Positions 1 through 5,093 of a DNA stretch of 6,559 nucleotides are shown here, piece after piece. Below the pieces are notes generated by a model. It did no database searches. It had not been told where the DNA came from and worked only from the letters and a program-made list of their open reading frames with translations. Numbering within the stretch: position 1 is the first letter of the stretch; each line of letters opens with the position of its first letter. The position numbers and the translations under genes are program-made. Location of the stretch: contig JAHPYY010000013.1 of NCBI GenBank assembly GCA_019058515.1, positions 1 to 6,559 of the forward strand, in the 5' to 3' direction. Origin of the DNA: Promethearchaeota archaeon. GTDB taxonomy: Archaea; Asgardarchaeota; Lokiarchaeia; Sigynarchaeales; SOKP01.

Positions 1-2
1 CC

Positions 3-185
3 CTAAGCAGCGTAGGGGCGATAATAGAAGCGACTTCTAGCCTCGGTGGCGTCGATTTTGTAGTTTCAGGATTTAGCGAAAGCGGGGATACGATTAGTTC
101 GTTAGATTTCCCAGCTGCTAATAACTACGATTTAACCTGTCATTCGAGTGTAGGCGGCGTAGATGTAACCGCTGAGAGCGCATAA
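3..185 (+). CDS. C-terminal end of a beta-rich, adhesin-like protein (5' partial)
   Basis: Reading frame 3 is open from the window edge to a TAA at 183-185, giving the last 60 residues of a larger protein. The fragment is rich in Ser, Gly, Val and Ala and almost free of Lys. It carries three spaced copies of a motif SS(V/L)G(G/A)(V/I), at about residues 2-7, 12-17 and 49-54. This rhythm resembles the stacked-strand repeats of DUF4097-type or LiaF-C-like putative adhesin domains, which are often surface or membrane-associated. That assignment rests on pattern only, and any membrane segment or signal would lie outside the window. The gene runs convergently to pyruvate kinase, with 49 bases between the stop codons. 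Its base composition is visibly richer in G+C than the DNA beyond position 1700. I am fairly sure it is coding and unsure of the family. Confidence 0.6.
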   Translation, partial: LSSVGAIIEATSSLGGVDFVVSGFSESGDTISSLDFPAANNYDLTCHSSVGGVDVTAESA

Positions 186-210
186 ACCTTTTTTTTTTTA
201 ATTTTTTTCC
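186..210 (+). terminator. T-tract terminator of the adhesin-like gene
   Basis: Immediately after the TAA at 183-185 there is a run of 11 T (189-199), two A and a further run of 7 T (202-208). No stem precedes it. Archaeal RNA polymerase terminates on T-rich stretches of the non-template strand without a hairpin, so this is a plausible terminator for the plus-strand gene. The minus strand here is A-rich, so the tract does not serve pyruvate kinase. Confidence 0.55.
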
Positions 211-234
211 TTATTATAAACTTAAACGCGTTGT

Positions 235-1707
235 TTAACTACTATTAGGATTTGGATTCAAAATTTCTTCTACATAATACAATCCTACTAAGTTTCCTCT
301 TTTTTGGAACTTCCTTGAGACTATAAGGATAATGACATGTTCGTTTTCGTCTAACATTTTCTGTTCTACAGAGTATCGTACAGCTTCCGAAATAATGCTT
401 TCAACATCTTGATCGAAAAATTCGTCGTTTTTAATGTGTATTGGTTGCACTCCCCATAATAAATTGAGTTCTCTCGCGGTTCGCTCGAAGGGAGTTATCG
501 CTATGATAGGTAAGGGGGGTCTATATTTTGAAATCATTCTAGCACCGTATCCACCTCGAGTGATAACCAGAATCTTTCCTCTGAAATTTAGATCTTCTAA
601 CTCAGTAGCTAATGCGTATATACCGTGGCCTATAGTTTGCGTGTGAGTCAATCTATCAGAATCGTATTCGTCAGGTATTCTTTTTGGCATATTTTCGTTG
701 GCCGTGACTCCAATTCTATTCATGTATTTTACAGCATCAAGTGGATATTCACCGACCGCAGTTTCGGCAGATAACATGACCGCGTCAGTACCATCTAATA
801 CTGCATTAAACACATCGTTAGCTTCTGCGCGCGTAGGAATGGGAGCATTAATCATTGATTCTAACATCTGTGTGGCGACGATAACAGGTTTTCCTTCTCT
901 ATTGGACTTATAAACTAGTTCCTTTTGCTTTAATGGCACTTTATCGGGAGATATCTCGACGCCTAAATCGCCTCTCGCTACCATGATACCGTCAGAGACC
1001 TCTAAAATTTGATCAATGTTTTCCAACGCAATTGGTCGTTCGATTTTAGAAATTAATTTGATATGGTCGTTTCCGTAATTTTCTAGAATTCGTTTCACGC
1101 GCAAAACATCATCTCCGGCGCTTACAAAGGAAATGGCGACGAATTCAGGATCGAGATCTGCGATGAGTTCAAGGTCTTTAATATCTTTTTCGGTTGGAAC
1201 TTTTTGTTCGAGTTCTCCGATAGGAATATTTACGCCTTTATTACTGCTGATTGTTCCACCAGATAACACTTCCCCTATAATGTGATCTTTTTCTTTCTTC
1301 ACGACTTCGATTTTTATTATGCCATCGTTAACGAAGAAAAAGTCTCCTTTTTTAATAGTTCGTAAGAACCCTGGAAGCGGTATTGAAAAGCTTTCCTGAT
1401 CTCCTTCAATTTCCATCTCGTAAACTTTTACTTCTTGACCCATGTGTAAAAGATACGCTTGATCGTCCTTAAATCTCCCTACCCGTAGTTTAGGTCCTTG
1501 TATATCAGCAAGTATTCCTATATATTCATCTACACTTCGTATCCTTTCGAAAGTTTCTCGTTTTTCTTGATGAGTCCCGTGTGAAAAGTTTAACCGAAAG
1601 ACATCCACACCTGTATCGATCAACGACCTTATCATCTTTTCAGAGCTAGAAACCGGTCCAATTGTGGCTACAATTTTGACCGTATTCTCTTTTAGCGCTT
1701 TTATCAT
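235..1707 (-). CDS. pyk: Pyruvate kinase
   Basis: This is a cytosolic glycolytic enzyme that transfers phosphate from phosphoenolpyruvate to ADP, giving pyruvate and ATP. The 490 residues cover the usual A, B and C domains. The N-terminal strand is KIVATIGP (11-18), followed by RLNFSHG (38-44) and DIQGPKLRVG (68-77). The B domain spans about 78-170. SKIER (220-224) carries the catalytic Lys221 and metal ligand Glu223, ARGDLGVE (244-251) the ligand Asp247, and VATQMLESM (277-285) the Thr279 region. The C domain (about 355-480) contains TRGGYGARMISKYRP. There is no extra C-terminal PEP-utilising domain, so the length is ordinary. The ATG at 1707 is needed to keep the first conserved strand, and AAAGG (1716-1720) lies 8 bases upstream. 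At the potassium-site positions it has Ile69, Gln70, Lys73 and Val76, the pattern of potassium-independent enzymes. Confidence 0.97.
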   Translation of the reverse strand: MIKALKENTVKIVATIGPVSSSEKMIRSLIDTGVDVFRLNFSHGTHQEKRETFERIRSVDEYIGILADIQGPKLRVGRFKDDQAYLLHMGQEVKVYEMEIEGDQESFSIPLPGFLRTIKKGDFFFVNDGIIKIEVVKKEKDHIIGEVLSGGTISSNKGVNIPIGELEQKVPTEKDIKDLELIADLDPEFVAISFVSAGDDVLRVKRILENYGNDHIKLISKIERPIALENIDQILEVSDGIMVARGDLGVEISPDKVPLKQKELVYKSNREGKPVIVATQMLESMINAPIPTRAEANDVFNAVLDGTDAVMLSAETAVGEYPLDAVKYMNRIGVTANENMPKRIPDEYDSDRLTHTQTIGHGIYALATELEDLNFRGKILVITRGGYGARMISKYRPPLPIIAITPFERTARELNLLWGVQPIHIKNDEFFDQDVESIISEAVRYSVEQKMLDENEHVIILIVSRKFQKRGNLVGLYYVEEILNPNPNSS

Positions 1708-1715
1708 TATATAAA

Positions 1716-1720
1716 CCTTT
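1716..1720 (-). promoter_or_regulatory. Ribosome binding site of pyk
   Basis: On the minus strand AAAGG ends 8 bases before the ATG of pyruvate kinase. It is a partial Shine-Dalgarno match but well placed, and it supports the ATG start. The TTTATATA that directly abuts the ATG looks like a TATA box but is too close to serve this start. Confidence 0.5.
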
Positions 1721-1747
1721 AAGAAATCGATTCCTCAATGAAGATTT

Positions 1748-1777
1748 ATTAAGATGATTATTATTAAGATGATTATT
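1748..1777. repeat. Perfect 15-bp tandem duplication upstream of pyk
   Basis: The unit ATTAAGATGATTATT occurs at 1748-1762 and again, without change, at 1763-1777. A partial third copy, ATTAAGAT, begins at 1775. The repeat fills part of the 92-base gap between the unknown basic protein and pyruvate kinase, about 40-70 bases upstream of the pyk start. It covers the expected promoter zone and could be a duplicated regulator or TBP/TFB site, or simply replication slippage in AT-rich DNA. Confidence 0.7.
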
Positions 1778-1799
1778 AAGATTTGTTCTTTAGATAACT

Positions 1800-2264
1800 T
1801 TAACTATTTAAAAGAGATAAAAAGTCAGTAATTCTTTGGGAAAAGAATTTGTCTAATTCCTCAAGAAGGGATTTGGATTGAATAAAAGTCGCTTCTGAAC
1901 TAAATTCTACTAGCGATATTAGACTATTTCGATTGAGTTTTGGAAATAACGAATACTGTAGCAATTTAATTTGATGCTTCCTGGAAAAATTTTGAACCAA
2001 CTTTACGAGAAAGTCTGAAGACTGGTTAGCTAATACTTTAGCAACGAAATAACGAAACTTAGGGGTCTTCTTGTAGTTTTTTACGATAATTACTAAGAAG
2101 GGTTTACTTTTTTCATCTAATTTGTAAACTTGTTTTATAGATAGAGTCTTTGCTTCACCACCAACTTTTTCTGAAATCGAAGTAAACTTACCTTTTAACC
2201 TTGAAGCATGTTTAATTAAATCACTTTTAACAAATGAACTACAGGATTCTTCACTTTTAGTCAA
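1800..2264 (-). CDS. Unrecognised basic protein, 154 residues, TTG start
   Basis: I do not recognise this protein. It is 154 residues long, rich in Lys and Ser, with no signal peptide, membrane segment or Cys-pair motif. A buried strand FLVIIVKN (56-63) is followed by a basic stretch (64-76), probable helices at about 83-97 and 130-150, and a second strand LISLVEF (115-121). This suggests a small alpha/beta domain. The start codon is TTG at 2262-2264. It is firmly supported by AAGGAGA at 2271-2277 on the minus strand, with 7 bases between GGAG and TTG. The gene overlaps the end of the isochorismatase-like gene by 8 bases in another frame, so the two are almost certainly co-transcribed and translationally coupled. 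Pyruvate kinase follows after 92 bases and may or may not share the transcript. Confidence 0.8.
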   Translation of the reverse strand: MTKSEESCSSFVKSDLIKHASRLKGKFTSISEKVGGEAKTLSIKQVYKLDEKSKPFLVIIVKNYKKTPKFRYFVAKVLANQSSDFLVKLVQNFSRKHQIKLLQYSLFPKLNRNSLISLVEFSSEATFIQSKSLLEELDKFFSQRITDFLSLLNS

Positions 2265-2784
2265 ATTTGATCTCCTTTTCTTCTTTTAATGATACGAACC
2301 AATTGCTTAGCGTATTATTGTGGTGTTCAATGATTTGAGTTGCGGTTAATGTTTGAGAATTCCATGTGCTGTGACCGTTCTTGACTAAAGTTACGTTATA
2401 ACCGAGACTAAAAGCTCGCCTACATGTTGTATCAATGCAGTATTCAGTTTGTAATCCTCCGACAATAATATGATGGATTTTTCGATTATCTAGTTCTTCT
2501 TTTAGAGAAGTACCAAAGAATGAATCGGGGGTGTTTTTAGTGATTACTAAATCTTCATTGTTAGGGGAGATAGCAGGATGTATGTTCCAACCAGGAGTAT
2601 TTGGTTCAAAAATATGACCTGTAGATCCACAATGCTGAATGTAAAATATTGGAATGTTTGCCTTACGCGCTTTTTTAATTAACGAATTAATGATATGGAG
2701 CAACAACTCGCCGTTATTAATTGGATTAGGTTCTTTAAACGCTCCATATTGGATATCAATAATTAATAAAGCTGATCGGTTCAT
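2257..2784 (-). CDS. Isochorismatase-fold cysteine hydrolase
   Basis: This is a soluble alpha/beta hydrolase of the isochorismatase/nicotinamidase superfamily, 175 residues, a normal length for the single-domain members. The catalytic triad is visible: Asp10 in LLIIDIQ, Lys83 in VITKNTPDSFF, and the nucleophile Cys116 in GGLQTEYCIDTTCR. The Gly-Leu-Gln-Thr segment before it matches the usual cis-peptide region. The C-terminal stretch HSTWNSQTLTATQIIEHHN (138-156) is like that of bacterial cysteine hydrolases that act on amides, so acquisition from bacteria is possible. The substrate cannot be told from sequence. The ATG at 2784 is preceded by AAGGA five bases upstream and keeps the first strand. 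The gene overlaps the next one, which reads in the same direction, by 8 bases. Confidence 0.9.
   Translation of the reverse strand: MNRSALLIIDIQYGAFKEPNPINNGELLLHIINSLIKKARKANIPIFYIQHCGSTGHIFEPNTPGWNIHPAISPNNEDLVITKNTPDSFFGTSLKEELDNRKIHHIIVGGLQTEYCIDTTCRRAFSLGYNVTLVKNGHSTWNSQTLTATQIIEHHNNTLSNWFVSLKEEKEIKFD
2271..2277 (-). promoter_or_regulatory. Strong Shine-Dalgarno that decides a TTG start
   Basis: AAGGAGA lies inside the last codons of the isochorismatase-like gene, 7 bases before the TTG at 2262-2264. It is the best ribosome binding site in the window and shows that this genome uses Shine-Dalgarno initiation at internal operon genes, including at TTG. Confidence 0.75.
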
Positions 2785-2947
2785 TTTTCCTTAATTTCAA
2801 ATAATTCTTATTTAAATCAAGCAAGGTATAAAGATCTACCCTCAAAATCTTACCAAAAAAACCAAATGATATAACAGGATTCTCTATTTTAAGAATGTTT
2901 GTTGAATAAGGTGTTAAATTCTTAAAATTTTTGAATTTACTTAAAAT
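2756..2947 (-). pseudogene. Start-less open stretch with an AOR-like segment (possible relic)
   Basis: The minus strand is open for 64 codons with no ATG, running into the cysteine hydrolase gene in another frame. At 2825-2866 it reads FGFFGKILRVDLYT. This resembles the N-terminus of aldehyde ferredoxin oxidoreductases, which typically begin with Gly-(aromatic)-x-Gly-Lys-Ile-Leu-Arg-Val-Asp-Leu-Thr. After these 14 residues the similarity ends. It could be the relic of a truncated oxidoreductase gene or chance in AT-rich DNA; I cannot distinguish these by eye. Confidence 0.22.
2809..2816 (-). promoter_or_regulatory. Possible TATA box for the cysteine hydrolase operon
   Basis: TTTAAATA on the minus strand is centred about 28 bases before the ATG at 2784. 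This would place transcription start within a few bases of the start codon, giving a very short leader. A near-leaderless transcript would not contain the AAGGA ribosome site, so one of the two signals is probably fortuitous. Confidence 0.3.
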
Positions 2948-2965
2948 TAATTAATTTCAATAGTT

Positions 2966-3062
2966 ATGAAAGGTGCCGCATATGTCAAATCAGGTGATTT
3001 CACTTTTTGATTATCTACTTATAAATCCTCCAACGCAAAAAGGATTTTCATTTACGGTTTAA
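2966..3062 (+). pseudogene. Possible remnant of a zinc alcohol dehydrogenase N-terminus
   Basis: From the ATG at 2966 the plus strand reads MKGAAYVKSGDFTF and then a TGA at 3008-3010. Shifting by one base, the next frame reads DYLLINPPTQKGFSFTV up to a TAA at 3060-3062. Joined, the two resemble the first 30 residues of medium-chain zinc alcohol dehydrogenases: MK-(A/G)-A-x-Y, then GD, an E/D-x-(V/Y) segment, a Pro-rich stretch, and a GE-x-L-V-like strand. Nothing recognisable follows, so if real it is a short frameshifted remnant. A 14-residue leader peptide is the alternative. The call rests on memory of the family pattern only. Confidence 0.3.
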
Positions 3063-3093
3063 GTATTGTGTGTACAAAACTTAACAAAAGAGT

Positions 3094-3108
3094 CGAAATA
3101 TTTAAATA
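3094..3108 (+). promoter_or_regulatory. Archaeal BRE plus TATA box, rightward
   Basis: CGAAA (3094-3098) abuts TATTTAAATA (3099-3108), a good match to an archaeal purine-rich BRE followed by a TATA box. Transcription would begin near 3129-3132, giving a leader of about 135 bases to the ATG at 3267, with the 3163-3186 hairpin inside it. The TATA element is palindromic, but only the plus direction has a purine BRE. Confidence 0.4.
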
Positions 3109-3162
3109 CCTAGGTTTTTTTTTAGGTTATTGGTACATTAAAACTAGAATCGACATAAAACA

Positions 3163-3186
3163 GGTAATAATATTAAAGTTATTACC
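3163..3186 (+). promoter_or_regulatory. Perfect 8-bp inverted repeat in a probable leader
   Basis: GGTAATAA (3163-3170) and TTATTACC (3179-3186) are perfect complements separated by an 8-base AT-rich loop. In RNA this would form a small hairpin in the predicted leader of the 71-residue gene. In DNA it could be an operator. The stem has two G-C pairs only, so RNA stability is modest. Confidence 0.45.
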
Positions 3187-3266
3187 CACGAGTTATACGA
3201 TATAACCATTTAATTTTTAATCTTGAATTTTCTGGAATTGTAATAACTAACATAGAATCAATATTA

Positions 3267-3482
3267 ATGTCACTAATTGAATCAGTAAAGAAGCAAGAGG
3301 ATACCATTAGCAAATTTATCGATTTCGATAAGATTGAGAAAGTTCTTTACAATAACCTCTATATGAAAGATTTAAAACTGGTGGTCAAAATACCCTTAAA
3401 TCCTAAAGACGATCCTATTAAAAAGATTAAAATTGAGAAATTTGACCTAACTAAATATTGTTATCTTCTTGCGTATGATTAG
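3267..3482 (+). CDS. Possible small Lys-rich protein, 71 residues
   Basis: I do not recognise this protein. The ATG at 3267 opens 71 codons ending with TAG at 3480-3482. The product is rich in Lys, Ile and Asp and has no Cys pair, signal peptide or membrane segment. An N-terminal helix (about 1-15) is followed by an alternating strand-like segment LKLVVKIPL (36-44) and a second, IKKIKIEKF (51-59). The frame stays open back to 3177, but no ATG, GTG or TTG is available there. No clear ribosome site precedes the ATG. A BRE/TATA pair 160 bases upstream favours transcription. It stands alone on the plus strand between two leftward units, so it may be a real orphan gene or a chance frame in AT-rich DNA. 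Confidence 0.42.
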   Translation: MSLIESVKKQEDTISKFIDFDKIEKVLYNNLYMKDLKLVVKIPLNPKDDPIKKIKIEKFDLTKYCYLLAYD

Positions 3483-3586
3483 TAAATTTCTTTCTTAACT
3501 ATTTATCAATCAATTTGGAGTCCTAGTTAAATTAATTTATATAATGGAACTCTGAGCCTCAATAATAGTTAAAGATTAGTATTAGA

Positions 3587-3592
3587 TAAAAA
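3587..3592 (-). terminator. Short T-run after the zinc-ribbon gene
   Basis: About 17 bases beyond the zinc-ribbon stop the minus strand reads CTTTTT, preceded by a GCTAAGC that forms only a weak 3-bp stem. It may terminate the leftward transcript, but the run is short and such runs are frequent in this AT-rich segment. Confidence 0.25.
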
Positions 3593-3608
3593 GAGCTTAG
3601 CTTATACT

Positions 3609-3749
3609 TTAAAATTTTATATTTTTGTCAGAATTAAGTTGGAGGGTAGAATTCCAGCACTTAAAGCATATATGCTTCCCTTCTTCGTTTATAACCAAGT
3701 CTTTGACGGCTCGAATCATCCCACATTTACTACATTTCTTTTTTGGCAA
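3609..3749 (-). CDS. Small zinc-ribbon protein, 46 residues, TTG start
   Basis: On the minus strand a short frame ending at TAA 3609-3611 encodes a four-cysteine zinc-ribbon-type protein. With TTG 3747-3749 as start, the pairs are CSKC (6-9) and CFKC (28-31), spaced by 18 residues, with Trp after the second pair and a basic N-terminus. The four Cys should bind one zinc ion. Such miniature ribbons usually contact nucleic acid or a protein partner, but the target is unknown here. GTGAT lies four bases before the TTG and can act as a Shine-Dalgarno. That same GTG (3756-3758) is an alternative start giving 49 residues. The frame is open back to a TAA, but no ATG exists. The gene lies 99 bases downstream of the 399-residue protein, on the same strand, and runs convergently to the 71-residue frame. 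Confidence 0.7.
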   Translation of the reverse strand: MPKKKCSKCGMIRAVKDLVINEEGKHICFKCWNSTLQLNSDKNIKF

Positions 3750-3810
3750 ACTAATCACTGAGATTTTGAAAGGACTAGAAAATTCTATAGCTGCAGATTA
3801 AAATTTATGA

Positions 3811-3829
3811 ATTTTAAATGATTTAAAAT
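3811..3829. promoter_or_regulatory. 19-bp perfect palindrome upstream of the zinc-ribbon gene
   Basis: ATTTTAAAT (3811-3819) and ATTTAAAAT (3821-3829) are perfect complements around a single G. The element lies between the stop of the 399-residue gene (3849) and the zinc-ribbon start (3749 or 3758). It can be read as an operator-like dyad, a TATA element, or both. TATA placement would start transcription about 40 bases before the zinc-ribbon gene. All arm bases are A or T, so chance is a real alternative. Confidence 0.4.
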
Positions 3830-3848
3830 GTTATGTACTCGTATTTTA

Positions 3849-5048
3849 CTAATTGTGTAATTTTCGCTCTATTAGATCTAACAGTTCAATTATCCTCCCT
3901 CTTAAATCTTTAAACTGTAGATTTTTATTGAAATTTTGCTTCTCGGGAGTGTCTTGTTGCACATTTACTTCGGGTACAAAACTAGAAATTATTTCGGGAG
4001 GTGCATTATCATTTGAATCAATTAATTTTTCCTTTGCATTAATGTTTTCAGTGCTTGTTGTGGGAAAATTTAACTTTTCAATTAAATCAGGTGTTACGCC
4101 TAATTCGGATAATCTTGTTTTAAATAAATCGATTTGGTCTTTGCTTAAAATAAAATTAGTATGCGTCATAGAACTCCAATCCCACAAAAAATCTTCGGGA
4201 AATCCATCTTTCCAATGGTGATTTCGCAAATAGTTATAGGTGCGCGTTGGATCGTAAAGATCTTCGAATTCAAGATTACTTTGATTCACTTTCCTGCTTC
4301 GGTAATGGTTTAGGCATCGAATAAATTCTTTTCTTATAATAGAGGGTAAAGATTTTATTAACTCGTATTCTTCAGTGTAATCAACTGCGACATGAGACTT
4401 GTTTAATATTTCGCTAACGCTTGGAACTTCAATATTTTTGTAGAGGTGACAAAACTCTAAGATTTTATCCCAGTGGATTTGTGGGAATGGAGAAAGTGCT
4501 TGGGCAATGGTATTAAGTCCCGATCCTTCTACCAGTGCAGTAAAAATCTTGTTTGCACATTGCACTATTTTTTGAAGTTCTTCTTGGAGTAAAGTAATAG
4601 AGGTCCCAGTTTTTCCAAGCATTTCGCGCTCTAATAGTAAATCGTTTGGATTAGGTGAAAAATTGAGAAACTGCTTGGTCTTTTTATCGTAGAATTTGAA
4701 GATAGATCCGTTTCCCAAATCTGGAGGTTTTTGAGGAGTATTGAGAACGCACCGTAAACCCTTAAGCGTTGTTAAGTCGAGAACCTCTTCTTTAGAGACA
4801 TTGTATATAAAATAAAAGTTGGTTTGATGCGAATAGGAATTGACTAATTCCATTTCAAGGATCTCTTTCACATTGAACAATGCTGTACACTCAAGTGTAA
4901 TTATCTGAAATCCTGGGACGAACACTTCCAAGACTCTTAAGTGACGCAAATCAAGGTAAGGGAATATGACTAAGTTGCATTGTTTAAAAAATAATAAGTG
5001 CAAAAATTCCTCTGTAATTAAATCCGTTCCCGTATCCGTTTCATTCAC
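3849..5048 (-). CDS. Unrecognised GTPase-linked protein, 399 residues
   Basis: I recognise no family. The N-terminal part (about 16-105) looks like alternating strands and helices, with hydrophobic segments such as NLVIFPYLDL (25-34) and a possible strand at 46-52. The middle (about 150-310) is mostly helical and carries a Trp/aromatic-rich patch, HHWKDGFPEDFLWDW (277-291). Residues 331-378 are Asn/Ser/Pro/Glu-rich and probably disordered, and the protein ends in a basic amphipathic helix (379-397). No membrane segment or signal peptide is evident. The start is uncertain. GTG 5048 has no ribosome site in front of it, whereas TTG 5001-5003 (residue 16) is preceded by GAGGA four bases upstream and sits just before the first hydrophobic strand. 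The gene follows the small GTPase by 45 bases on the same strand, so an effector or regulator of that GTPase is the obvious inference. Confidence 0.85.
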   Translation of the reverse strand: MNETDTGTDLITEEFLHLLFFKQCNLVIFPYLDLRHLRVLEVFVPGFQIITLECTALFNVKEILEMELVNSYSHQTNFYFIYNVSKEEVLDLTTLKGLRCVLNTPQKPPDLGNGSIFKFYDKKTKQFLNFSPNPNDLLLEREMLGKTGTSITLLQEELQKIVQCANKIFTALVEGSGLNTIAQALSPFPQIHWDKILEFCHLYKNIEVPSVSEILNKSHVAVDYTEEYELIKSLPSIIRKEFIRCLNHYRSRKVNQSNLEFEDLYDPTRTYNYLRNHHWKDGFPEDFLWDWSSMTHTNFILSKDQIDLFKTRLSELGVTPDLIEKLNFPTTSTENINAKEKLIDSNDNAPPEIISSFVPEVNVQQDTPEKQNFNKNLQFKDLRGRIIELLDLIERKLHN

Positions 5049-5093
5049 CCCTAGTAGAAAAAGATGTTATTTTAACGCGCGAGTAATATTATT

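Larger units (their letters stand above)
2785..3266. other. AT-rich intergenic region without an intact gene
   Basis: This 482-base stretch separates the leftward cysteine hydrolase operon from a possible rightward small gene. I find no intact protein gene, tRNA or CRISPR. It holds two possible decayed gene starts (minus strand about 2825-2866, plus strand 2966-3062), a 7-bp dyad (2915-2921 with 2933-2939), a plus-strand BRE/TATA (3094-3108), a run of nine T (3115-3123) and a perfect 8-bp hairpin (3163-3186). Confidence 0.6.

Noticed and set aside
434..913. Two plus-strand open frames of about 70 codons (434-646 and 698-913)
   Set aside because: Both lie opposite strongly conserved pyruvate kinase sequence and have no family features of their own.
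1708..1715. TTTATATA directly before the pyk ATG as its TATA box
   Set aside because: It would place transcription start inside the coding region, beyond the conserved first strand.
2915..2939. Dyad TAAATTC / GAATTTA as an operator
   Set aside because: Seven-base AT-rich arms with an 11-base loop are expected by chance in such DNA and no intact gene starts beside it.
3115..3123. Run of nine T as a terminator
   Set aside because: It lies between a good TATA box and its predicted start site, so it is more likely part of the promoter spacer; no gene ends just before it.
2966..3205. Plus-strand frame of 80 codons interrupted by one TGA, read as a selenocysteine or recoded gene
   Set aside because: The part after the TGA shows no recognisable domain and no selenocysteine element is evident; the one-base-shift relic explains the first part better.
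3544..3555. ATG followed by a TGA after three codons, near a TATA-like stretch
   Set aside because: Too short to be a gene and without any ribosome site; nothing else in 3483-3608 looks coding.
3853..4221. Plus-strand open frame of 122 codons
   Set aside because: It is antisense to the 399-residue gene, is Ser/Phe/Leu-rich as expected of the complement of a polar coding region, and has no separate promoter.
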